Assembly: GCA_964393335.1 (NCBI GenBank) | Contig: CAYMTN010000281.1 | Coordinates: 1 to 6,378 of the forward strand | From: CAYMTN01 sp964393335 | Lineage (GTDB): Bacteria > Chloroflexota > Anaerolineae > Aggregatilineales > Aggregatilineaceae | DNA length: 6,378 nucleotides | Direction of reading: 5' to 3' | Part shown: in pieces, positions 1 to 6,378 of the stretch | Layout: each line of letters starts with the position of its first letter | Numbering within the stretch: position 1 is the stretch's first letter | Translations under genes and position numbers: made by a program | Notes under the pieces: model-generated | Told to the model about the DNA's origin: nothing | The model's database searches: none | Seen by the model: the letters and a program-made list of their open reading frames with translations, nothing else

Positions 1-52
1 AATTAGATACACGCGCGTCCAACTGCCGAACGGGTGGTTGTGAATGGACTTC

Positions 53-81
53 AGAAACAACAAGCCCCGCCAGGGGGACTT
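53..81 (-). terminator. Probable intrinsic terminator of the cyclase operon
   Basis: On the minus strand, 17 bases after the final stop codon, AAG-T-CCCC and GGGGCTT can pair as a seven-bp stem with one bulged base and a loop of about five (arms 74-81 and 62-68). It is followed by the T-rich GTTGTTTCT. The stem is weaker and the tail less uniform than at the topA terminator, but its position fits an operon end. Confidence 0.6.
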
Positions 82-98
82 GAAATCGACAGACGAGG

Positions 99-1853
99 TT
101 ACTGGTTCGGACGCCGTTTGAGTCCGGTGACGCGGTACATTACCTGAAAATCACTGACATCCTTGACCTTGCGCGGTTGCAGTGGTTCAGCGGCGAACAG
201 GTCCTGGACCCGGTCGTAGGTGTGCTGGCTGAGGATGATCTCACCGGCCAGCGCGTTTTCCTGGAGCAGTTTGGCGACGTTGACCGGCACGCCAATTGCC
301 GTGAATTCCTTCCGGCTAGGGCTGCCCACGTTACCTAATACCGCCGCACCGGTATCGACACCGATGCCATAGAAGAGTCGCTGGTCAGGGGGCAGCACTT
401 CGTGCAGCGCGCGCACGTCATACGTCATCGACAGCGCTGTGCGCACGGCCCGCACGGCATGGTCTTCCTGGGGATTGAGCTGTGTGTTGAACAGTCCCAC
501 GACCGCATCGCCCATGTACTTGTCGATGATGCCGTCATACAACTGGATGGCATCGGAACAAACAGTCAGGTAGCGGCTGATGACTTCCATGAGTTGTTCG
601 GGCGCAAAATGCTCGCTGAAGGTCGTAAAGCCGCGCACGTCGGCGAAGATCACCGAGATTTCACGTTCATCGCCGCTCAGCCCCAGGCTGTCAATGCTCT
701 GGATGTTACGCACCAGGCTGGGCGGCAGGTAGGTGCGCACGACGTTCAACGTCGCATCGCGTTTTTTGATCTCGGTCAAATCATCGACGACGAGTGCCAT
801 GCCGTAAGTGATACCCTCTGCATCTTGCAGCGGCGTCAATTTCAGGCTGAGGTTGACCGCGCCACGCCCTTGCAGCACCGGCTCGATCTCGATGACCTGC
901 TGGCGGTTTTCGTCACGGACCGCCTGGATCATGGCGTCAAATCCCTCAAAGACGTCGGGCAGCACCGATTGCAGTGGTTGGCCGACCGCTTCTTCGTAGG
1001 GCACGCCGAGGATCGATTCCGCCGCCTGGTTATAGGTGATGATCAGGTTATGCTGGTCGGTGGTGATCACGCCGCTGGCGATAGAGGCCAGCACGTTGTC
1101 CATCAGGTCCTTCATCTCGGTGATCTCGATCAGGGCGCGGCGGACACGGTCAAACAGGCGGGCGTTTTGGATGGCGATGGCTGCCTGATTGGCAAATGCG
1201 ACCAGCAGCGACATCTCTTTTTCGCCGAACAGGTTGGAAATGCGCCGGTTGTCGGCATACAGCACGCCGATGACTTTGTCTCTGTGGATGAGCGGCACGC
1301 AGATGATCGAGCGTGATGCCTGAATGACAATGCTCTCCACTGCCACATAACGCGGATCCATCAGCGCATCGTCGGTGACGACCGGCTGGCGTTTTTCAGC
1401 GGCGTCGGTGATGATCGTGCTGCTAACCGTGAACTTGCTCTCGTCGAGGTTCTGCCGGTTCAAGTCGCGCGCGATGCGAAACTGCATTTCGCCGGTGGCG
1501 GACGAGCGCAGCAGAATAAAACCGCGCTCAGCGCCGGTCAGTGCGATGGCGGTATCCATCACCTCGGTCAGCACTTCATCCGGTTCAAGCGACGAATTGA
1601 GAAGCGTGGTGGTTTTGACCACGGCACGAAGCTGATCTAACTCGGTACCTTCGTCCTGGAGGCGGTCGCTCAACCCCTCCAGGTCACTGCGCACGTAGTA
1701 GAGTTTGTCCAATACGCCGGGTGGCATGCTCATCCCTCGTTGGCGCAGAATGTCGTGCTGGGCGCGCAGCATGCCCTCCAGATCACCGACCACGCGGCTT
1801 AACCGGCGGAGTTCGTCTTGTGGTCCGTTATTGATGTTGGCAGTCTCTAGCAT
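99..1853 (-). CDS. GAF-PAS-class III cyclase, transition-state-Arg-deficient (C1-like) paralogue
   Basis: This 584-residue cytosolic protein is the second gene of the operon and aligns end to end with the upstream product. Layout: N-terminal helical segment (about 10-75, with DILRQRGM and MPPG), GAF (about 88-232), connecting helix (236-258), PAS (about 252-362), helical linker, cyclase domain (about 396-576). The metal half is canonical: D405 in FADVRGFTTF and D449 in DKYMGDAVVGLF, 44 residues apart. Lys445 and Thr518 fit ATP selection. The substrate half is altered: IGVPVNVAKLLQ keeps the transition-state Asn525 but has Leu529 where Arg is expected, and VP replaces the usual DT. The phosphate-contacting segment reads VKD (Lys564) instead of VKG. 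This matches the C1 role, supplying metals to an active site completed by a partner. Alone it may retain low activity. No ligand for the GAF or PAS domain can be inferred from sequence. Confidence 0.88.
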   Translation of the reverse strand: MLETANINNGPQDELRRLSRVVGDLEGMLRAQHDILRQRGMSMPPGVLDKLYYVRSDLEGLSDRLQDEGTELDQLRAVVKTTTLLNSSLEPDEVLTEVMDTAIALTGAERGFILLRSSATGEMQFRIARDLNRQNLDESKFTVSSTIITDAAEKRQPVVTDDALMDPRYVAVESIVIQASRSIICVPLIHRDKVIGVLYADNRRISNLFGEKEMSLLVAFANQAAIAIQNARLFDRVRRALIEITEMKDLMDNVLASIASGVITTDQHNLIITYNQAAESILGVPYEEAVGQPLQSVLPDVFEGFDAMIQAVRDENRQQVIEIEPVLQGRGAVNLSLKLTPLQDAEGITYGMALVVDDLTEIKKRDATLNVVRTYLPPSLVRNIQSIDSLGLSGDEREISVIFADVRGFTTFSEHFAPEQLMEVISRYLTVCSDAIQLYDGIIDKYMGDAVVGLFNTQLNPQEDHAVRAVRTALSMTYDVRALHEVLPPDQRLFYGIGVDTGAAVLGNVGSPSRKEFTAIGVPVNVAKLLQENALAGEIILSQHTYDRVQDLFAAEPLQPRKVKDVSDFQVMYRVTGLKRRPNQ

Positions 1854-1868
1854 AATCTGTCCGCTTGT
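1854..1868 (-). promoter_or_regulatory. 15-bp operon junction with weak ribosome binding site
   Basis: Only 15 bases separate the TAA of the upstream cyclase gene (1869-1871) from the ATG of the downstream one (1851-1853). There is no room for a promoter or terminator, so the genes should share a transcript. The only Shine-Dalgarno-like sequence is GCGGA, about six bases before the ATG. Translation may depend partly on ribosomes finishing the first gene, which would help keep the two products in balance. Confidence 0.6.
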
Positions 1869-3629
1869 TTAGCCTGGCTGGCGCTGGATTTCGTAGATAT
1901 TGACGGGTTGGTGGACGCCTTTAACCATGATGCCGCCGCGCTCAATCACCAGGATTCCGTTGTCCGGGTCGTAGAGTTGGGCTTGGCAGTGCCGGTGTGT
2001 ATCCTCGCTGATAATGATCTGTCCGGGCGCGGTATTCTCTTGCAGCCGTTTGGCAAGGTTTACGGTGTGCCCGATAGCCGTGAATTCGCGCCGGGTCGCG
2101 CTGCCAACGTTGCCCATCGTGGCAACCCCGGTATGAATGCCGATGCAGTAGTAGGGGATGGGCGCTTCACCGATTTGCGCTGGTAATGTCATGAATTCAT
2201 CGGCCATCTTGAGCGCGGCCTGGACAGCCCACCACGCGTGGTCGTTGCTGGGATTGAGCTGCGTGTTAAACAGACCCATGATCTCGTTGCCCATGAATTT
2301 GTCGATCACGCCGGATTGATTGTGGACGGCTTCCGCGCCGATAGTCAGGTATAGGTTTAGCAGTTCCATCAGTTCTTGCGGACGCATGTCGGGCGCGAAC
2401 GTGTGGAAGGGACGCACGTCGATGAACATGGCGGTAATCACACGGCGCTCGCCGCCCAACGCCAGCCCATCGAGGCTCTGGATGTTTTCGATCATAGTGG
2501 GGGGCAGGTAGCGGCGGACAACGTTGAGGGTCGCATCCCGTTTTTTGATCTCGGTCAGGTCGTCCACCACAATCGCCACGCCCTCGGTGACGTTCTGGTT
2601 TTTCAGAGGGGTTAACTTCAGGTTCAGGTTGACTTCGCCGCGCCCTGGCAGTTCGGGGTCGATCTCGATCATTTCCTGGCGGCTGTGTTGGAAGATGTCG
2701 TCCAACAACCCTTCGACGTAGCCGTACATGATCGGCAGCGATTCGTGTAAGGGGAAGCCGAGCACGCGTTCAGAGGGTTCGATCAGGATGCGCTCAGCCG
2801 CCGCGTTGTAGGTCGTGACGCTGTCGTGCACGTCAGTCGTGATCACGCCGCTGGCAATGGAAGCGAAAACGTTGTCCATCAGTTCTTTCATCTCGGTGAT
2901 TTCAGCCAATGCCATCTGCACGCGCTCGAACAAGCGCGCGTTATTGATGGCGATGGTCGCCTGATCGGCAAATGCTTTGATGAGCGGCAAATGTTTCTTT
3001 TCGTCAAACAGCGCGTCTCTGATACGGTTATCGACGTAGACAACACCCGTCACTTCACCTTTGAGGATTAACGGGACGCACAGAATCGAGCGCAAACCGT
3101 GAATCACCACGCTGTCGCTGGAGCTGAAGGCCGGATCGGCCAGCGCATTCGTCGTCAGGACCGGCGCACCGGTCTGCGCGACCTGGCTCACGATCGTGCG
3201 GCTGACAATAAAACTGCCTTCATCGATGGTTTCGCGGTCCAGGTTACGCGCGATGCGATATTCCATCCTGCCGGTTTCTTCGTCCCGCAGCACGATATAC
3301 CCGCGCTCGGCCCCGGTCAGCGCGATGACGGTATCTATGACCTCGTTGAGAACCTGGTTGACGTCCAGCGACGAGTTAATCAGGGCGGTTGTTTCAGCCA
3401 GCGCGCGGAGTTGCGCGAGTTCGATGGCGTCATTTGCCAGATTCGCGGCCAGAGGTTCCAGGTTGTCATAGATGTCTTTCAAGCCGCTGAGTGTGCCCGG
3501 CGGCAGGCCCATTCCCCGTTGGCGCAGGATGTCTCGCTGGGAACGCAGCGCTTCCATAACGTCGGCCACAATCGTGCGCAGTTGTTGCAGTTCGTCCTGT
3601 ACGGTTCCATTACTGCCAGGTCCAGCCAT
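1869..3629 (-). CDS. GAF-PAS-class III cyclase, metal-site-deficient (C2-like) paralogue
   Basis: This 586-residue cytosolic protein is the first gene of the operon. Its layout is an N-terminal helical segment with DILRQRGM and LPPG (about 10-75), GAF (about 88-232), connecting helix (236-258), PAS (about 252-360), helical linker with TEIKKRDATLNVVRRYLPP, and a class III nucleotide cyclase domain (about 395-581). Cyclase residues seen: first metal Asp D404; second metal position N448 (KFMGNE, where Asp is expected); Lys444 and Thr517, matching the adenine-selecting Lys and Asp/Thr of adenylate cyclases; transition-state Asn524 and Arg528 intact; Lys570 in VKG. The loop after D404 reads DVRPFHTF instead of the usual DVRGFTTF. 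The metal half is therefore damaged and the substrate half preserved, as in the C2 domain of mammalian adenylyl cyclases. A homodimer should be weak or inactive. The likely role is partner of the downstream paralogue in making cAMP; alternatively it is a pseudo-cyclase regulator. Confidence 0.88.
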   Translation of the reverse strand: MAGPGSNGTVQDELQQLRTIVADVMEALRSQRDILRQRGMGLPPGTLSGLKDIYDNLEPLAANLANDAIELAQLRALAETTALINSSLDVNQVLNEVIDTVIALTGAERGYIVLRDEETGRMEYRIARNLDRETIDEGSFIVSRTIVSQVAQTGAPVLTTNALADPAFSSSDSVVIHGLRSILCVPLILKGEVTGVVYVDNRIRDALFDEKKHLPLIKAFADQATIAINNARLFERVQMALAEITEMKELMDNVFASIASGVITTDVHDSVTTYNAAAERILIEPSERVLGFPLHESLPIMYGYVEGLLDDIFQHSRQEMIEIDPELPGRGEVNLNLKLTPLKNQNVTEGVAIVVDDLTEIKKRDATLNVVRRYLPPTMIENIQSLDGLALGGERRVITAMFIDVRPFHTFAPDMRPQELMELLNLYLTIGAEAVHNQSGVIDKFMGNEIMGLFNTQLNPSNDHAWWAVQAALKMADEFMTLPAQIGEAPIPYYCIGIHTGVATMGNVGSATRREFTAIGHTVNLAKRLQENTAPGQIIISEDTHRHCQAQLYDPDNGILVIERGGIMVKGVHQPVNIYEIQRQPG

Positions 3630-3639
3630 ACACCGCTAG

Positions 3640-3643
3640 CTCC
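3640..3643 (-). promoter_or_regulatory. Ribosome binding site of the upstream cyclase gene
   Basis: GGAG on the minus strand lies 10 bases before the ATG at 3627-3629, slightly far but usable. It supports this start. So does alignment with the paralogue, whose QDEL motif falls at almost the same distance from its own ATG (residue 12 against residue 11). Confidence 0.55.
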
Positions 3644-3675
3644 GCTGTCTCGCCAATCTGTTTCTTTCAAGTTTG

Positions 3676-3703
3676 ATTATACTCGGATAAAGAGGGTGGG
3701 CAA
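3676..3703 (-). promoter_or_regulatory. Sigma-70-type promoter of the cyclase operon
   Basis: On the minus strand, TTGCCC (3698-3703, four of six matches to TTGACA) is followed after 16 bp by a perfect TATAAT (3676-3681). Transcription would begin near 3669, giving a leader of about 40 bases before the first cyclase gene. It lies downstream of the topA terminator, so the operon should be transcribed independently of topA. Confidence 0.72.
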
Positions 3704-3729
3704 TACCCTGCACATATGTTCCATTGCCC
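3698..3729. promoter_or_regulatory. Candidate operator: inverted repeat over the -35 element
   Basis: A perfect 7-bp inverted repeat, GGGCAAT (3698-3704) and ATTGCCC (3723-3729), is separated by 18 bp. The left arm contains the proposed -35 hexamer of the operon promoter. Between the arms lies an 8-bp palindrome, ACATATGT (3712-3719), whose centre is offset by 2 bp from that of the outer repeat. The position suits a repressor or activator site for the cyclase operon. No specific regulator can be named, and a chance origin is possible. Confidence 0.35.
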
Positions 3730-3750
3730 GCGACGATGGCAGGCGCAGAT

Positions 3751-3779
3751 CCAAAAAGCGCCGCACGCAGGCGGCGCTT
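3751..3779 (-). terminator. Rho-independent terminator of topA
   Basis: On the minus strand, 24 bases after the topA stop codon, a perfect 9-bp stem (AAGCGCCGC pairing with GCGGCGCTT, positions 3771-3779 and 3756-3764) encloses a 6-base loop. It is followed by a run of five T (3757-3753, two of them within the stem). On the plus strand the hairpin is followed by G residues, so it should work only in the topA direction. It separates topA from the cyclase operon. Confidence 0.9.
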
Positions 3780-3803
3780 GGGGTATGTGATAGAGGGACC
3801 GGG

Positions 3804-6378
3804 TTATTTTTTGGCTTTTCGGGTCCTCGGTTTTTTGGGCTTTTGAGCTTGTTTTTGGGCGAGTAATTCCACCGCCTGCTCCAGCGTAACGGCGTCCGCT
3901 GCGACATCCTTAGGCAGCGAGGCATTCGTCTTGCCGTGTCTTACATACGGCCCATACCGGCCATCATACACGCCGACGGGCTGCCCGTCTTTGGGATGCT
4001 CGCCCAGCTCCCGCAGCATGGACGGTTGGCGGCGTTTGCCTTTTTCCTGGGCGAGCAGTTCGAGCGCGCGATCCAGCGTGATGGTCAGTACATCATCCTG
4101 CTTGGTCATTGAGCGGTATTCGCCATCGTGACGGACATAAGGCCCAAAACGTCCGATACCTGCTTCAATATCGTTACCGGTTTCAGGATGTTGGCCCAAC
4201 ACGCGCGGCAGCGCGAGCAGCGCGAGCGCCTGGTCCAGGGTGACATCGTCCGGCTGCGCGCCTTTGGGCAGCGAGACGCGGTGGGGTTTCTGGCTTTTTC
4301 CCGTATCCTTGCCGTTGTCACCATTTTCGCCCAACTGCACGTAAGGTCCATATGGACCGGCGATCACGAATACGGGTTCGCCGGTTCTCGGATGCAGGCC
4401 CAGGGGTGTCGGGCCGCTCTCTTTTTCTCGCAGCAGGCGAACCGCTTCTTCGTCAACGAGATCGCCAGGCGGCATCGTATCCGGCAGCGAGACGCGGATC
4501 AATGCGCCGTCACATTCTTGTTCGAGATATGCGCCGTAGCGCCCGACGCGCACCCGTGCGTTCAGATCGTCAAGCGTCAGCGCGTAAATCTGGCGCGGAT
4601 CGATTTCCTCTTCTTGTTTTTTGACCTGTTGATCCAGCCCTTGATCGCCCAGGTAGAATGATTTGAGATACGGCGTGCCCTCGGTCTGTCCCTCGGCGAT
4701 GTCGTCTAATACCTGTTCCATCTGCGCGGTGAATTTCGTATCAACCAGGTCAGGGAAGTGCTGCTCCATCAGGTGATTGACAGCGAATGCCGTAAACGTC
4801 GGGATCAACTGCTTGCCGGACGCAATCACGTAACCCCGATCCTGGATCGTGCTGATGATCGTGGCGTAGGTGCTGGGGCGGCCAATGCCTTCGTTTTCAA
4901 GCTCTTTCACCAGGGTAGCTTCGGAATAACGCGCCGGAGGCTTGGTATCGTGGCCGACTGGCTCCAAATCACGGCAGGTGACGGTGTCATCGACGGCCAG
5001 CGCCGGCAGGATGGTCTCCTGGTCGTCCAGCGCCGCGCTGGGATCGTCTTCGCCTTCGACGTAGGCGCGGAAGAAACCCGGGAACAACACTCGCTTGCCG
5101 GATGCGCGGAATTCCGCATCATCGACCGTGATCGTGACGGTGGTGAGCTGGAGCCGCGCATCAGCCATCTGCGTGGCGATTGTGCGTTTCCAGATCAGGT
5201 CGTACAGGCCGTATTCCTGCCCGACCAGGTCAAGTTTGTCGGCAGCCGGCATCTTTTGCCCCGCCGGGCGGATCGCTTCGTGAGCTTCCTGCGCCCCCTT
5301 GGACTTAGTGCGATACTGCCGGGGCGACGGACTCAGATATTCTTTGCCGTACATTTCCTCCACGCGCTGGCGCACGGTGGTCAGCGCCTGTTTTGAGAGA
5401 TGGACCGAGTCGGTGCGCATATACGTGATCAAGCCGCGCTCGTACAGGCGTTGGGCGACCTGCATCGTCTGTTGGGCAGAAAGCCCAAGCTTGCGGTTGG
5501 CTTCCTGCTGCAACGTCGACGTGGTGAACGGCGGCGCGGGCGTGCGCGTTTGATCGCGCTCGTTGACATCGCTGACGCGCCAGGTCCCTTTTAGCAGGCG
5601 GTCGGACAGGGTTTTCGCCTGTTCCTCGTTCAGCAGGACGACTTTTTTACCCTTAGGAATCCGGCCTGTCGTCTCATCGAAATCTTTGCCGGTTGCCAGT
5701 CGTACCCCGCCCAGACTGATAAGCTGCGCGGTGAACGGTTCCTTGTGAGCTTCAAGCAGCGCCTTCAGGTCCCAGTACGAGCCGGATTTGAAATCGCGGC
5801 GTTCCTGCTCGCGTAGCACCAGCAGGCGGACGGCGGCGGACTGCACGCGCCCGGCAGACAGGCCCGGCGCGATCTTTTTCCACAGCAGGGGCGAGACGGT
5901 GTAGCCGACCAGCCGGTCCAGGATACGGCGTGTTTCTTGTGCCTGGACCAGTTGATCGTCAACAGTGCGGCAGTGTTTGAGCGCATCCTGAATGGCTTCC
6001 TTCGTGATTTCGTGGAAGACCATTCGCCTGACCGGCACGTGTGGTTTGAGGACCTGGGTCAAATGCCAGGCGATACTTTCTCCCTCGCGGTCTTCGTCGG
6101 TTGCCAGGATCAATTCATCGGCGTCTTTGAGCGCCGCTGCCAGTTCCTTAACCACTTTTTTCTTGTCTTTAGGCACCACGTAAAGCGGCGCGAAATCCGC
6201 CTGCACGTTGACGCCCAGCCGTGACCATTCTTCCCCCTTGACTTTGGCCGGTATTTCGCTGGCCGAGGCGGGCAGATCGCGGACATGCCCCATGCTGGCT
6301 TCGATCCGGTAATCGCCCGGCAAAAAGCCGCCAATGGTACGTGCTTTGGTTGGTGATTCGACAATGACCAGTTTGCTC
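3804..6378 (-). CDS. topA: DNA topoisomerase I (type IA), 5'-partial at the window edge
   Basis: This cytosolic enzyme relaxes negatively supercoiled DNA by cutting one strand through a 5'-phosphotyrosine link. The frame is open to the right edge, where it reads KLVIVESPTKAR, the usual TopA N-terminus with its catalytic Glu (codon 6357-6359). The true start is therefore probably a few codons outside the window; the TTG at 6321-6323 and later ATGs lie inside the fold and are not the start. The TOPRIM acidic motif TDEDREGE supplies the metal-binding Asps (codons 6096-6098 and 6090-6092). The active-site Tyr is in ITYMRTDS (codon 5421-5423). Further family motifs are SAGRVQSAAVRLL and EGIGRPSTYA. 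The C-terminal third has four glycine/tyrosine repeat modules and a Lys/Arg-rich tail ending KAKK. It contains no zinc-finger cysteine clusters, unlike E. coli TopA. 857 residues are visible, in line with the family. The identity is secure; a terminator follows directly. Confidence 0.97.
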   Translation of the reverse strand, partial: SKLVIVESPTKARTIGGFLPGDYRIEASMGHVRDLPASASEIPAKVKGEEWSRLGVNVQADFAPLYVVPKDKKKVVKELAAALKDADELILATDEDREGESIAWHLTQVLKPHVPVRRMVFHEITKEAIQDALKHCRTVDDQLVQAQETRRILDRLVGYTVSPLLWKKIAPGLSAGRVQSAAVRLLVLREQERRDFKSGSYWDLKALLEAHKEPFTAQLISLGGVRLATGKDFDETTGRIPKGKKVVLLNEEQAKTLSDRLLKGTWRVSDVNERDQTRTPAPPFTTSTLQQEANRKLGLSAQQTMQVAQRLYERGLITYMRTDSVHLSKQALTTVRQRVEEMYGKEYLSPSPRQYRTKSKGAQEAHEAIRPAGQKMPAADKLDLVGQEYGLYDLIWKRTIATQMADARLQLTTVTITVDDAEFRASGKRVLFPGFFRAYVEGEDDPSAALDDQETILPALAVDDTVTCRDLEPVGHDTKPPARYSEATLVKELENEGIGRPSTYATIISTIQDRGYVIASGKQLIPTFTAFAVNHLMEQHFPDLVDTKFTAQMEQVLDDIAEGQTEGTPYLKSFYLGDQGLDQQVKKQEEEIDPRQIYALTLDDLNARVRVGRYGAYLEQECDGALIRVSLPDTMPPGDLVDEEAVRLLREKESGPTPLGLHPRTGEPVFVIAGPYGPYVQLGENGDNGKDTGKSQKPHRVSLPKGAQPDDVTLDQALALLALPRVLGQHPETGNDIEAGIGRFGPYVRHDGEYRSMTKQDDVLTITLDRALELLAQEKGKRRQPSMLRELGEHPKDGQPVGVYDGRYGPYVRHGKTNASLPKDVAADAVTLEQAVELLAQKQAQKPKKPRTRKAKK
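3942..4544 (-). repeat. Four C-terminal TopA repeat modules (protein-level)
   Basis: Within topA, a seven-residue core recurs four times: GRYGAYL (4524-4544), GPYGPYV (4338-4358), GRFGPYV (4134-4154) and GRYGPYV (3942-3962). The spacings are 186, 204 and 192 bp, so each module is about 62-68 residues. The last three are preceded by an LG-HP-TG-like segment, and several are followed by a short SLP-like strand. They match the topoisomerase C-terminal repeat family that binds DNA in actinobacterial and other TopA proteins. The first copy is the most degenerate. The second carries a polar Gly/Asn/Asp/Lys insertion just after its core. The repeats are divergent at the DNA level, so this is an old protein repeat and not a recent DNA duplication. 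Confidence 0.85.

Larger units (their letters stand above)
99..3629 (-). repeat. Tandem gene duplication (two cyclase paralogues)
   Basis: The two cyclase genes are head-to-tail copies, with homologous points offset by about 1.78 kb (metal Asp codons at 639-641 and 2418-2420). The most similar DNA encodes the helices flanking the PAS domain, for example around 751-778 and 2530-2557. GAF, PAS and catalytic residues have diverged much more. The duplication is therefore not recent, and the copies have specialised. Confidence 0.85.

Noticed and set aside
402..1316. A 304-codon open frame on the plus strand
   Set aside because: It lies wholly antisense to the GAF-PAS-cyclase gene. Its product is rich in His, Asp, Gln and Val as expected of a reverse-frame shadow and shows no domain.
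1150..1600. Cyclic-nucleotide-binding GAF (NKFDE motif) in the downstream cyclase
   Set aside because: There is NR and a downstream Phe, but the terminal DE pair is not intact, and the upstream paralogue matches even less well; cyclic nucleotide binding is not supported.
99..3629. The cyclase genes as pseudogenes or dead cyclases
   Set aside because: Both frames are full length without frameshifts, and the losses are complementary and confined to opposite halves. Pseudo-enzyme regulators remain possible, but decay is not the best reading.
99..3629. Guanylate cyclase specificity
   Set aside because: Both proteins have Lys and Thr at the base-selecting positions, not the Glu and Cys/Ser-type residues typical of guanylate cyclases.
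3712..3790. CRP-like cAMP-receptor site (TGTGA half-sites near the palindrome and near 3785)
   Set aside because: Only isolated half-sites are present, with no correctly spaced second half; the motif is too short to support.
3099..3866. A 255-codon open frame on the plus strand
   Set aside because: It runs antisense through the start of the upstream cyclase gene, its promoter, the topA terminator and the topA end. It has no recognisable protein features.
6321..6323. TTG as start codon of topA
   Set aside because: The reading frame continues upstream to the window edge and encodes the conserved KLVIVESP motif with the catalytic Glu, so the start is outside the window.

Overview
The window holds three genes, all on the minus strand, and no intact plus-strand gene. 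Reading in transcription order from high to low coordinates: a DNA topoisomerase I gene (topA) whose first few codons lie beyond the right edge (3804-6378); a 174-bp spacer with a strong topA terminator and then a promoter; and a two-gene operon (3629-1869, then 1853-99) of tandemly duplicated multidomain proteins. The operon ends in a probable terminator near positions 53-81. Positions 1-52 show nothing I can name.

Each operon protein (586 and 584 residues) has the order N-terminal helical segment, GAF, connecting helix, PAS, helical linker, class III nucleotide cyclase. No membrane segment or signal peptide is visible, so both should be cytosolic signalling enzymes that make, or once made, a cyclic nucleotide. 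The Lys/Thr substrate-selecting pair points to cAMP.

The most interesting result comes from reading the two catalytic domains against each other. The upstream protein keeps the transition-state Asn and Arg but has Asn in place of the second metal-binding Asp, and its phosphate/metal loop is altered. The downstream protein keeps both metal Asps and a canonical loop but has Leu in place of the transition-state Arg. Class III active sites form at the dimer interface from the metal half of one chain and the substrate half of the other. A heterodimer would therefore have one complete site and one dead site, the layout of the C1/C2 pair in mammalian membrane adenylyl cyclases, whereas each homodimer would lack a key residue at both sites. 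I propose that this operon encodes an obligate two-gene heterodimeric adenylate cyclase integrating two GAF and two PAS inputs. This is inference from residues and needs testing.

The organism is a bacterium with moderately GC-rich DNA. The GAF-PAS-cyclase architecture and the TopA tail of repeated GRYGPYV-type modules without zinc-finger cysteines are compatible with Chloroflexota, but that placement is from memory and tentative. topA is housekeeping and appears unrelated to the operon, from which its terminator separates it.
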